13,152 nucleotides of DNA, taken from positions 1 to 13,152 of the forward strand of contig JAHENP010000073.1 in NCBI GenBank assembly GCA_018609965.1, read 5' to 3'. Below, piece after piece: positions 1 to 5,450 of the stretch. The notes under the pieces were generated by a model. The model made no database searches. It saw only the letters and a list, made by a program, of their open reading frames with translations, and was not told the origin of the DNA. The translations under genes and the position numbers were made by a program. Each line of letters opens with the position of its first letter. Position 1 is the stretch's first letter. The stretch comes from Haloferacaceae archaeon (GTDB taxonomy: Archaea; Halobacteriota; Halobacteria; Halobacteriales; Haloferacaceae).

Positions 1-133
1 ACCCCGACATCCCGTCGGGGCCGTAGCTCGCGAGGTTCGCCTTCTGGACGACCTCCGCGTACCAGTCGCCCGTGGCGTACTCCTTGCTCTCCGTGATCCC
101 GAGATCCTGCTCGGGGTCGTCCGTCTCGCTCAT
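1..133 (-). CDS. proS: Proline--tRNA ligase, N-terminal fragment (partial)
   Basis: The ATG is at 133 on the minus strand and the gene runs off the left edge, leaving 44 codons. The peptide opens MSETDDPEQDLGITESKEY and continues through DWYAEVVQKANLA, which I recognise as the N-terminus of the archaeal prolyl-tRNA synthetase: a short acidic leader, then the helix that starts the class II catalytic core. The enzyme charges tRNA-Pro with proline in the cytoplasm. The class II motifs and anticodon-binding domain lie outside the window, so identity rests on the N-terminus alone. A TTTAAG box centred about 27 bases upstream makes this start likely and points to a leaderless transcript. The next gene is divergent. 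Confidence 0.82.
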   Translation of the reverse strand, partial: MSETDDPEQDLGITESKEYATGDWYAEVVQKANLASYGPDGMSG

Positions 134-157
134 ACTCGACTTCTCGCCCGGCGCGGG

Positions 158-163
158 CTTAAA
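158..163 (-). promoter_or_regulatory. TATA-like box of proS
   Basis: TTTAAG on the minus strand, centred about 27 bases upstream of the proS ATG. This is the usual spacing for a leaderless haloarchaeal promoter. Confidence 0.6.
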
Positions 164-215
164 CGCGGTGTGTCTCACCCGCTTCTGGTCCTCACGACGG
201 CGTCTGTCACACCTG

Positions 216-399
216 ACTCACATGATTACACGAGACACACACGCGTGACTCACACGAGACCCACACCGAGTGGCAGACTACGACCGACACCGTGGCCGGG
301 GGCGTTCAAACCGGGGAGAGAGGCACTCTCAGATCGGTCCGCGTCAGCGTGTCCAAGATTCGCCACAAGCTTCTTGTCTGAGTGTGAGTACGAACTCAC
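216..399. promoter_or_regulatory. ACTCAC repeats and palindrome ahead of the RHH-like gene
   Basis: The hexamer ACTCAC occurs at 216-221, 248-253 and 394-399, and in reverse complement (GTGAGT) at 384-389. The last two form a perfect inverted repeat, GTGAGTACGAACTCAC (384-399), ending exactly at the ATG at 400. The first and last ACTCAC are both followed by ATG. A second small inverted repeat, ACAAG/CTTGT with a 3-base spacer, lies just upstream near 364-377. No good TATA box is visible 25-30 bases before 400. The layout looks like an operator that could cover the start of the gene. Binding by the adjacent RHH-like protein is inference. Confidence 0.35.
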
Positions 400-1170
400 A
401 TGGCCAGAGAGATTCGCGTCACAGTCGACGACGACGAGGTGTTCGAACGGATGCGCGCTCGCAAACGGGAGTTGGACCTCTCGTGGGAGGAGGTGCTCCA
501 CCGCGGGCTCACAGACACGCCCGGGGCCGACCGGGACTTCGACGAACGGGTCGAACAACACGTCCAGAACCGGATCAGAGAGTCGCTGGCGAACGCACTC
601 GGGATGGACGACGGTGACAACGAGCCCACGGGTCGCCGAGCGACCGGCGGGGGAGGCGGCGGCTCCACACCCCGAGAGGGAGCCAGTAGCTCCACACCCG
701 GAGGGTACAACCCGGAGTCGTCGGGTGGTGTCGATCCGGCCGGAACGGCGCAGCCGGGTGGCGCGACCGGCGGCGGCGCACCTGCACCGGCCCCGCCGAC
801 GGGACTCGACGAGGAAGTCGCACGGCTGGAGGCCGCGGAGGACGCCCAGTTGGAGTTTCCGTTTCTCGCCGACGATCCCGGCAACACGGTGCCGTTGCGG
901 GTCGACTTAGAGACGGGGGTCGACGGGCTGGACGTGTCGGTGGTGGCGATCCGGACCGGCCGTGATGTCGCCGACCGGAACCAGTTCGAGCGTGGCGCTC
1001 GCCAGGCGATCGCCGAGGCGTTCGTTGGCGGGGAAACGGCGCGGCTGACGCTCGGTGACGGCGCCGAGACGTACCCGGTGGTGCCGGAGCTTGCGTGGCG
1101 CACGGCAGACGGCCGACCGACAGTCACCGCGGTCTCGATCCCGGAGGTGCGTGTCGGTGACACAGAGTGA
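400..1170 (+). CDS. Haloarchaeal conserved protein with RHH-like N-terminus and Gly/Pro linker
   Basis: 256 residues in three parts. Residues 4-38 have the pattern strand (IRVTV), helix, helix (SWEEVLHRGL), resembling a ribbon-helix-helix DNA-binding fold. A charged helical stretch follows to about residue 68. Residues 75-135 are low-complexity Gly/Ser/Thr/Pro, including a run of six glycines. Residues 136-256 look like a compact alpha/beta domain starting with a short helix (LDEEVARLEAAEDAQLEFPF). There are no signal peptide or membrane segments, so it is probably cytoplasmic. Function is unknown; the RHH resemblance is by pattern only. The winged-helix gene overlaps its last 14 bases, so the two are probably co-transcribed. 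The ATG at 400 abuts a palindrome that could be its own operator. The call as a real gene is firm; any role is a guess. Confidence 0.75.
   Translation: MAREIRVTVDDDEVFERMRARKRELDLSWEEVLHRGLTDTPGADRDFDERVEQHVQNRIRESLANALGMDDGDNEPTGRRATGGGGGGSTPREGASSSTPGGYNPESSGGVDPAGTAQPGGATGGGAPAPAPPTGLDEEVARLEAAEDAQLEFPFLADDPGNTVPLRVDLETGVDGLDVSVVAIRTGRDVADRNQFERGARQAIAEAFVGGETARLTLGDGAETYPVVPELAWRTADGRPTVTAVSIPEVRVGDTE
1143..1149 (+). promoter_or_regulatory. Shine-Dalgarno site that sets the winged-helix start
   Basis: GGAGGTG sits inside the 3' end of the upstream gene, 7 bases before the GTG at 1157. Most genes in this window appear leaderless, so a strong site here fits an internal gene of a polycistronic message. 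Confidence 0.6.
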
Positions 1171-1435
1171 CGACGCGACGGCCGTGTTCGACCTGTTGAG
1201 CGACGAGACGCGGGCCGAGACGGTGAGACAACTGGCGGCCGCGAGCGGCGGCCTGCGGTTCTCGACGCTGCGGCGACGGGTGGGCGCCCGCGACTCCGGG
1301 CGGTTCAACTACCACCTCGGCCGGCTCCGTGGACGGCTGGTGGAGAAACGCGACGCACGGTACGTCCTCACCGAGCGCGGTCGACACGTCGCCGCCACGC
1401 TGGACGGGATCGGGTCCGAGACACAGCGGTCCTGA
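1157..1435 (+). CDS. Small winged-helix (ArsR-like) transcriptional regulator
   Basis: 92 residues from the GTG at 1157. I chose this start because a strong Shine-Dalgarno site, GGAGGTG, lies at 1143-1149, leaving 7 bases; the GTG at 1151 leaves only 1. The pattern is typical of haloarchaeal ArsR-like winged helices: FDLLSDETRAETVRQLA (helix 1-2), LRFSTLRRRVG (helix before recognition), then RFNYHLGRLRGRLVEKRDARYVLTERG, where the recognition helix is followed by the beta wing. It should be a cytoplasmic DNA-binding protein. No metal-binding cysteines are visible, so it is not a classic metal sensor. It overlaps the end of the upstream gene by 14 bases in another frame, which suggests translational coupling and a shared transcript. 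Target genes are unknown. Confidence 0.78.
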   Translation: MTQSDDATAVFDLLSDETRAETVRQLAAASGGLRFSTLRRRVGARDSGRFNYHLGRLRGRLVEKRDARYVLTERGRHVAATLDGIGSETQRS

Positions 1436-1483
1436 CCGTCGCCCGAGTGGTGCGCGTCGTGGTGCGTGGGCCGGTGAGACCAC

Positions 1484-1530
1484 GACAGACGCGGCGGCGG
1501 GTGGGTGGTGGGTGGGCCGCCGCGTCCGTC
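1484..1530 (+). other. Long GC hairpin with a G-quadruplex motif in its loop
   Basis: GACGCGGCGGC at 1488-1498 pairs perfectly with GCCGCCGCGTC at 1516-1526. After one mismatch, GAC (1484-1486) pairs with GTC (1528-1530), giving 14 of 15 pairs. The loop plus the first stem base reads GGGTGGGTGGTGGGTGGG (1499-1516): four G3 runs with loops of 1, 4 and 1 bases, a canonical parallel G-quadruplex pattern. It starts 49 bases after the winged-helix stop codon. It could be a 3'-end or transcription-pausing structure; there is no T tract. Confidence 0.6.
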
Positions 1531-1645
1531 GAGAGGGTGGGGTGTCGGGTGTGGGCGCGCGTCGGGGAGCGAGACGACGGTCGTGTGGGGTGACCCGGGT
1601 CTCGTTCGTCCGGCGCGCCCATTTCTCAACCGAACGCGGGAAGAC

Positions 1646-1651
1646 TTAAAT
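1646..1651 (+). promoter_or_regulatory. Distal TATA-like box upstream of sufS
   Basis: TTAAAT within GACTTAAATCC. If used, transcription would begin near 1675, giving sufS a leader of about 85 bases containing an 8-bp hairpin, or producing a separate short RNA. Confidence 0.4.
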
Positions 1652-1654
1652 CCG

Positions 1655-1682
1655 CGTCAGACGCATGCCGTCCGTCAGACGC
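1655..1682 (+). repeat. Direct repeat CGTCAGACGC x2
   Basis: Perfect 10-base copies at 1655-1664 and 1673-1682, 18 bases apart, immediately downstream of the TTAAAT box. This is a possible operator for a dimeric regulator acting on the distal promoter. Confidence 0.45.
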
Positions 1683-1692
1683 CCGGCCACCA

Positions 1693-1715
1693 CGCCACCG
1701 AGACGGGCGGTGGCG
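1693..1715 (+). other. 8-bp perfect hairpin upstream of sufS
   Basis: CGCCACCG (1693-1700) and CGGTGGCG (1708-1715) with a 7-base loop. It ends 15 bases before the proximal sufS TATA-like box. It may be a protein-binding palindrome or a leader structure of a transcript from the distal box. Confidence 0.5.
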
Positions 1716-1730
1716 ACGTGTGCGAAGCCT

Positions 1731-1738
1731 GTTTACCC
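1731..1738 (+). promoter_or_regulatory. Proximal TATA-like box of sufS
   Basis: GTTTACCC, centred about 27 bases before the sufS ATG, consistent with a leaderless transcript. Confidence 0.5.
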
Positions 1739-1760
1739 CTCCAGTCCCACCTTCTAGGTA

Positions 1761-3038
1761 ATGGAAGCGACAACAGAGGAGCCGCTCGACGTGGCACAGC
1801 TCCGGGAGGACTTCCCGGTGCTCGACCGCCAGGTGGGCGGTGATGTGACGACGCCGGGGCCCGACGACGCCGACGACACGCCGTTGGTGTATCTCGACAA
1901 CGCGGCCACCAGCCACACGCCGGAGCCGGTGGTGGAGGCGATTGCCGACTTCTACCGGACGTACAACGCGAACGTCCACCGCGGGATTCACCACCTGAGT
2001 CAGGAGGCGAGCGTCGCCTACGAGGAAGCCCACGACCGGGTCGCGGAGTTCATCGGCGCGGCCGGCCGCGAGGAAGTGATCTTCACCAAGAACACGACGG
2101 AGTCGGAGAATCTCGTCGCGTACGCCTGGGGACTCACGGAACTCGGCCCTGGCGACAACGTCGTGATGACACAGATGGAACACCACGCCTCGTTGGTCAC
2201 CTGGCAGCAGATCTGCAAGAAGACCGGCGCGGAGGCGCGGTACGTCCGGCTGACGGACGGCGGCCACCTCGACATGGACCACGCCGCCGAGCTGGTCGAC
2301 GACGACACCCAGATGGTCAGCACGCTCCACGTCTCCAACACCCTCGGGACGGTCAACCCCGTCGAGGAGCTGACCCAGATGGCCCACGACCACGACGCGT
2401 TCTCGTTCGTTGACGGCGCGCAGGCGGTGCCGCATATGCCCGTCGACGTGAAGGAGATCGACTGTGACTTCTACGCCTTCTCCGGCCACAAGATGTGTGG
2501 CCCGACCGGGATCGGCGTCCTGTACGGGAAACAGGCCGTGTTAGAGGAGATGCAGCCGTACCTCTACGGCGGGGAGATGATCCGGTCGGTCACCTTCGAG
2601 GAGTCCGACTGGGAGGAGCTCCCCTGGAAGTTCGAGGCCGGCACCCCGGTGATCGCACAGGGGGTCGGTCTCCACGCCGCCGTCGACTACATCGACGAGA
2701 TTGGGATCGAACGCATCCACGACCACGAGTCGTCGTTGGCCGCCTACGCGTACGACCGGCTGACAGAACACGACGACGTGACCGTCTACGGACCGCCGGG
2801 TGACGACCGCGCCGGGCTGGTCGCGTTCAACGTCGACGGGGTCCACGCCCACGACCTGTCGAGTATCGTCAACGACTACGGCGTCGCGATCCGGGCAGGG
2901 GACCACTGCACCCAGCCGTTGCACGACGAGTTGGGTGCAGCCGCCTCGGCGCGGGCCTCCTTCTATCTCTACAACACCCGCGAGGAGGTGGACGCGCTCG
3001 TCGACGCGGTCGACGAGGCGCGGCAGTTGTTCGCCTGA
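1761..3038 (+). CDS. sufS: Cysteine desulfurase (SufS/CsdA type)
   Basis: 425 residues, a pyridoxal-phosphate aminotransferase-fold enzyme that removes sulfur from cysteine as an enzyme-bound persulfide for Fe-S cluster assembly. Visible family features are YLDNAATSHTP (44-54), the GIHHLS segment (75-80), EHHASLVTW (140-148), VDGAQAVPHMPVDV (217-230), the PLP-binding lysine K244 in SGHKMCGPTG, and the group II catalytic cysteine C383 in RAGDHCTQP. Length is close to the family norm of about 405-420; residues 25-41 add a short acidic insert before the first strand, common in halophiles. The ATG has a TATA-like box at the right spacing. The expected partner, sufU, lies on the same strand about 950 bases downstream, beyond a toxin-antitoxin pair on the other strand. 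The stop codon is only 9 bases from the end of convergent hepT. Confidence 0.93.
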   Translation: MEATTEEPLDVAQLREDFPVLDRQVGGDVTTPGPDDADDTPLVYLDNAATSHTPEPVVEAIADFYRTYNANVHRGIHHLSQEASVAYEEAHDRVAEFIGAAGREEVIFTKNTTESENLVAYAWGLTELGPGDNVVMTQMEHHASLVTWQQICKKTGAEARYVRLTDGGHLDMDHAAELVDDDTQMVSTLHVSNTLGTVNPVEELTQMAHDHDAFSFVDGAQAVPHMPVDVKEIDCDFYAFSGHKMCGPTGIGVLYGKQAVLEEMQPYLYGGEMIRSVTFEESDWEELPWKFEAGTPVIAQGVGLHAAVDYIDEIGIERIHDHESSLAAYAYDRLTEHDDVTVYGPPGDDRAGLVAFNVDGVHAHDLSSIVNDYGVAIRAGDHCTQPLHDELGAAASARASFYLYNTREEVDALVDAVDEARQLFA

Positions 3039-3047
3039 TCGTCGAAC

Positions 3048-3461
3048 TCAGTCGGTTCTCTGCAGTTTGAACCACTGTGCAATTTCTTGTTGGAACGTCT
3101 CGAACCAGTGAAGGTCTTCGTGAAGAATGCTGTGTACGACCTCGTGATCAATATCGCCGTACCTGTGGGTCAGGATGTTGCGGAAGCCGACCGCATCTTC
3201 GAGTCGGGTGCCTGTCTCGGGCGAGAGGATTCCTGCCGCCGCCAGCGCCTCAATCTCCTGTTTCGACGTTCCACTCGAGGACAACTGTTCTGCTGAGCGA
3301 ATGTGTTGCGCGAGGTCGATACAACACTGTATCAGGTTTGTGAGTGTTCGCTCAACCGCACGCTGTCGCATCGTGTCGGCGGTGTACTCCGCTAAGGAGA
3401 TGCCACGCATCTCTTCGAGGTCGTGTGTGTACTCGTTGATCAGCCGGAGTTTGGCAACCAC
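3048..3461 (-). CDS. hepT: HepT-like HEPN ribonuclease toxin (DUF86)
   Basis: 137 residues from GTG at 3461, all-helical, of the HepT/DUF86 family. The catalytic HEPN motif R-x4-H-x-Y is intact: R94, H99 and Y101 in RNILTHRYGDID. The family's TLTNLIQCCIDLAQHI helix (40-54) is also clear. HepT is a minimal RNase, neutralised when its partner MntA adds AMP to the motif tyrosine. The gene follows mntA in the same frame, with only the MntA stop codon and six codons between. Those six codons read IVDEQV with no usual start codon, yet resemble the natural N-terminus of the family, so ATC at 3479 may be the true or ancestral start. Hand-counted GC in two 60-base samples is 47-50%, against 67% in a mntA sample. 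It converges on sufS with a 9-base gap. Confidence 0.85.
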   Translation of the reverse strand: MVAKLRLINEYTHDLEEMRGISLAEYTADTMRQRAVERTLTNLIQCCIDLAQHIRSAEQLSSSGTSKQEIEALAAAGILSPETGTRLEDAVGFRNILTHRYGDIDHEVVHSILHEDLHWFETFQQEIAQWFKLQRTD

Positions 3462-3479
3462 AACCTGCTCGTCTACGAT

Positions 3480-3902
3480 CTACGTGTCGCCCCGAGCGAG
3501 TCGGTCGATAAACGCCGTCGTGTCGGTGTCGTCCGCGTCGATCTCGGCTCGCAACTCACTCTCGCGGCGCTCGACTACCGCTTCGTCGCCAGCGAGGACG
3601 ACCCCGTCTCGGAGCGCCGCGTGTGCTACCCTCGTCGGGAGCGCGGCGAGATCACTCACGTCGACGAATCCGTCGGCGTACGCCTGGAGCGTCGCGTCGA
3701 TACGGTTCCGGCGTCGGAACCGATCTACGGCGTCAAGTTCGGCCGTAAACTGGATCGCGACGTCGACATCGGATCTGTCGCCTGCCTCCTTGCGAGCGTG
3801 CGAGCCGAACAACACCGCGAAGGCAACGTCCTCTCGGTCGAGGAACGTCTGGAGGCCGTCGATATCTACGTCGTCACCGGTGTTGTCGGCCGAACACACC
3901 AT
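3480..3902 (-). CDS. mntA: MntA-like minimal nucleotidyltransferase antitoxin
   Basis: 140 residues from the ATG at 3902. The minimal nucleotidyltransferase signature G-S-x10-D-x-D is exact: G33, S34, D45 and D47 in LFGSHARKEAGDRSDVDVAI. The two aspartates bind metal for nucleotide transfer. In the MntA/HepT system this enzyme inactivates the toxin by transferring AMP to its HEPN-motif tyrosine. The frame is open to 4043, but that extension would cover the divergent sufU promoter and start. The chosen ATG has a TAAGTA box about 26 bases upstream, so it is preferred. A 7-base direct repeat (CGGTACT) lies between that box and the ATG and could be an operator. The gene ends in TAG, followed in the same frame by hepT. 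Confidence 0.87.
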   Translation of the reverse strand: MVCSADNTGDDVDIDGLQTFLDREDVAFAVLFGSHARKEAGDRSDVDVAIQFTAELDAVDRFRRRNRIDATLQAYADGFVDVSDLAALPTRVAHAALRDGVVLAGDEAVVERRESELRAEIDADDTDTTAFIDRLARGDT

Positions 3903-3908
3903 GGCCGA

Positions 3909-3930
3909 CGGTACTGCCCCCCGGTACTTA
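3909..3930 (-). promoter_or_regulatory. mntA-hepT promoter with paired CGGTACT repeats
   Basis: On the minus strand TAAGTA (3925-3930) is centred about 26 bases before the mntA ATG. CGGTACT occurs twice (plus-strand 3909-3915 and 3922-3928), 13 bases apart; the second copy overlaps the box. This is a plausible autoregulatory site; there is no direct proof. Confidence 0.45.
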
Positions 3931-3957
3931 TGTCTTGGAGCGACACCCCTCCCCGGA

Positions 3958-3967
3958 ATCCTTTTGC
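3958..3967 (+). promoter_or_regulatory. TATA-like box of sufU
   Basis: ATCCTTTTGC, centred about 30 bases before the ATG at 3993. It shares a 90-base divergent region with the mntA promoter. Confidence 0.35.
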
Positions 3968-3992
3968 GCCAGACGACCCAACAACAGACACT

Positions 3993-4418
3993 ATGGGTAT
4001 CGGCGGCGGCTCCGACATGTACCGACAACAGATACTGGACCACTACAAGAACCCGCGCAACTACGGGGAGTTGGACGACCCCGACATCTCACACACCGGC
4101 GAGAACCCCTCCTGTGGGGACACGATCACGCTCGACATCGCCCTCGCGGACGACGGCGAGACGATCGAACGCGCCGTTTTCTCGGGCGACGGCTGTGCGA
4201 TCTCGCAGGCCTCGGCGTCGATGCTCTCACAGGAACTCCACGGGACGACACTCTCGGAGTTGGAGGCGATGGGTCGAGAGGACATCACGGAGATGCTCGG
4301 GGTCGACATCTCCCCGATGCGGATCAAGTGTGCGGTGTTGGCCCGGCAGGTCGCACAGGACGGCGCGAAGCTCAAAGACGGCGACCTGACGGATCTGGAC
4401 GTGACGCAGGTAGAGTAA
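3993..4418 (+). CDS. sufU: Fe-S cluster assembly scaffold / sulfur acceptor SufU (IscU/NifU-N family)
   Basis: 141 residues from the ATG at 3993. The ATG at 4017 (MYRQQILDHYKNPRN) is the alternative and matches the usual family N-terminus; the first also has a TATA-like box. It receives sulfur from SufS and helps assemble Fe-S clusters in the cytoplasm. The three conserved cysteines are present: C41 in NPSCGD (with D43), C68 in SGDGCAISQASASML, and C113 in RIKCAVLA. The C68-C113 spacing of 45 is IscU-like. Bacterial SufU has an extra stretch of about 18-21 residues there, which is absent. The residue before the third cysteine is Lys, as in SufU, rather than the IscU His, and the IscU LPPVK chaperone site is missing. 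It is therefore an intermediate type. It is separated from sufS by mntA-hepT. Confidence 0.9.
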   Translation: MGIGGGSDMYRQQILDHYKNPRNYGELDDPDISHTGENPSCGDTITLDIALADDGETIERAVFSGDGCAISQASASMLSQELHGTTLSELEAMGREDITEMLGVDISPMRIKCAVLARQVAQDGAKLKDGDLTDLDVTQVE

Positions 4419-4480
4419 CGGCGGAACGTAGCTCCCGGCCAGTTTGTTCGTCCGACCGCGAGACCACAAGCATCGCCTTT

Positions 4481-4514
4481 TAGTATCCTATAGAAAAATA
4501 ACAACTCTTAGGAT
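4481..4514 (+). promoter_or_regulatory. AT-rich promoter flanked by an inverted repeat
   Basis: TAGAAAAATA (4491-4500) is flanked by the 6-bp inverted repeat ATCCTA (4485-4490) and TAGGAT (4509-4514). Transcription would begin near 4520, shortly before the ATG at 4542. The arms bracket the TATA-like box, a typical place for an archaeal repressor site. This is the likely promoter for the three-gene membrane-protein cluster. Confidence 0.45.
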
Positions 4515-4541
4515 TGCACACCGAGACCAGCAGCTTGGGAG

Positions 4542-5132
4542 ATGGACACTCCGGACCGGCCGTGGGCACTCGACGCCAGTAGTCACCAGTTTGCAGACAG
4601 TTGCTCCGACGAGTACACTGTGGAACACCACCGGCGGGTGTCGGTTGGCGTCGACAGACACGGAATCTGTCGACACGGCACCGATGGTGAAACCGAAACG
4701 ACGACGGATCTTTCAGGTCCACAGAACACCGAGAACACAGACGCTACGGGGAGGTGGACCGAGGCGGTCGTCCAATACGACGTGAAACGGGGGACGAAGC
4801 TACAGGAGTGTGCTGCTATCGACGGATACGGATCACACCAGTGGACTGCCGTATCGGTGGCGTTCACCACGCCAGTAGCGGTGCTCAACACAGGAACACT
4901 CAGCGTGGTTCTCGATGGACTGTTCGAATCGGTGGGGGTAGCGGGGAAAATTGTCGTGCCGATCGTCTCCGCTCTGGCGACGCTGTGGGCGTGCAATATC
5001 ACTGTCGGCTGTATCGATGTCGACCTCCCATTTTCGACGCCTGCCGTGCTCCCGACAGTGAGTCAACGCTACGGGACGAGTATCGATGAGATGACCGGAC
5101 TGGTTCCAGTTCCGGGTGTCCACAGGAGCTAA
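4542..5132 (+). CDS. Unrecognised protein with C-terminal membrane segments
   Basis: 196 residues; I do not recognise a family. Residues 1-95 are polar and look soluble, rich in Thr, Asp, Glu and His. From about 100 to 160 the chain turns hydrophobic, with two candidate membrane segments: one around VSVAFTTPVAVLNTGTLSVV and one around VAGKIVVPIVSALATLWAC. The tail (160-196) is polar again with prolines. The start is supported only by GGGAG directly before the ATG and the AT-rich promoter upstream. GC is lower than in neighbouring housekeeping genes. It lies 23 bases upstream of the next small membrane-protein gene on the same strand, so the two are probably one transcript. Minus-strand frames here are Ser/Thr/Arg-rich and look like shadows. 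The gene is probably real, but function is unknown. Confidence 0.55.
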   Translation: MDTPDRPWALDASSHQFADSCSDEYTVEHHRRVSVGVDRHGICRHGTDGETETTTDLSGPQNTENTDATGRWTEAVVQYDVKRGTKLQECAAIDGYGSHQWTAVSVAFTTPVAVLNTGTLSVVLDGLFESVGVAGKIVVPIVSALATLWACNITVGCIDVDLPFSTPAVLPTVSQRYGTSIDEMTGLVPVPGVHRS

Positions 5133-5155
5133 CACACCAGCTCGACACGACAACA

Positions 5156-5401
5156 ATGAGACGAGAGCCCAGCAGGCTGAGATACTATCTGATCGTGTTT
5201 TCGGGGTTCGCGTTCACGATTGTGACCGACCTCCCGGATGTCGACGTGGCAATGAAACTGCGGTACAGTGTGCCCGTCACGGTCGTCGTCGCCGAACTCC
5301 TGTTTCAGTTCTACAGACTGCGCCACAGGATTGATAAGATGGAAGAGAAACTCGAAGAAGTAGATCAACAGGTGTCGAGTCGAGACGACGACCGGCGGTA
5401 A
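5156..5401 (+). CDS. Small two-helix membrane protein with coiled-coil tail (homologue of the next gene)
   Basis: 81 residues. A basic N-terminus (MRREPSRLR) leads into membrane helix 1 (about 10-27, YYLIVFSGFAFTIVTDL), a short acidic loop, membrane helix 2 (about 37-54, YSVPVTVVVAELLFQFY), then a basic and acidic heptad stretch, RIDKMEEKLEEVDQQ, likely a short coiled coil. Basic residues flanking both ends of the membrane pair suggest a hairpin with both termini in the cytoplasm. The next gene aligns without gaps over the first 31 residues, sharing PSR at 5-7 and T-x-x-T-D at 21-25. GC is about 57% by hand count of half the gene. The family is not known to me. The topology resembles small holin-like or membrane-anchor proteins, but that is analogy only. 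Confidence 0.68.
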   Translation: MRREPSRLRYYLIVFSGFAFTIVTDLPDVDVAMKLRYSVPVTVVVAELLFQFYRLRHRIDKMEEKLEEVDQQVSSRDDDRR

Positions 5402-5450
5402 CAAGAGGGCAACAACGCTGGATTCACACTAAGAAATTGAAACTAAATAA

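Larger units (their letters stand above)
1436..1760. other. 325-base intergenic region without a supported gene
   Basis: No convincing reading frame is present on either strand. It holds a long hairpin with a G-rich loop (1484-1530), a perfect 10-bp palindrome GACCCGGGTC (1592-1601), a TTAAAT box (1646-1651), two copies of CGTCAGACGC (1655-1664 and 1673-1682), an 8-bp hairpin (1693-1715) and a second TATA-like box for sufS (1731-1738). A 30-codon ATG frame (1665-1757) ends just before sufS but has no independent support. Confidence 0.6.

Noticed and set aside
228..266. ACACGAGAC repeats resembling a small array
   Set aside because: Only two imperfect copies 24 bases apart with no regular spacers; not a CRISPR.
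170..910. Long plus-strand open frame overlapping the RHH-like gene
   Set aside because: Arg/Ser/Thr/Pro-rich composition typical of a shadow frame in GC-rich DNA; the frame starting at 400 is acidic and has recognisable structure.
1665..1757. 30-codon ATG frame before sufS as a gene
   Set aside because: No ribosome-binding site, Pro/Arg/Thr-rich composition, and its ATG lies upstream of the start predicted from the TTAAAT box; kept only as part of a finding.
3480..3482. TAG in mntA read as pyrrolysine
   Set aside because: No pyl genes are visible and haloarchaea are not known to use it routinely; the antitoxin ends normally here.
3903..4043. Longer mntA start at 4043
   Set aside because: The extra 47 residues are non-homologous, Arg/Cys/Val-rich, and would cover the sufU promoter and start codon.
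4583..5002. Minus-strand 139-codon frame opposite the 196-residue gene
   Set aside because: Ser/Thr/Cys-rich with no structure; the plus-strand frame has membrane segments and fits the gene cluster.
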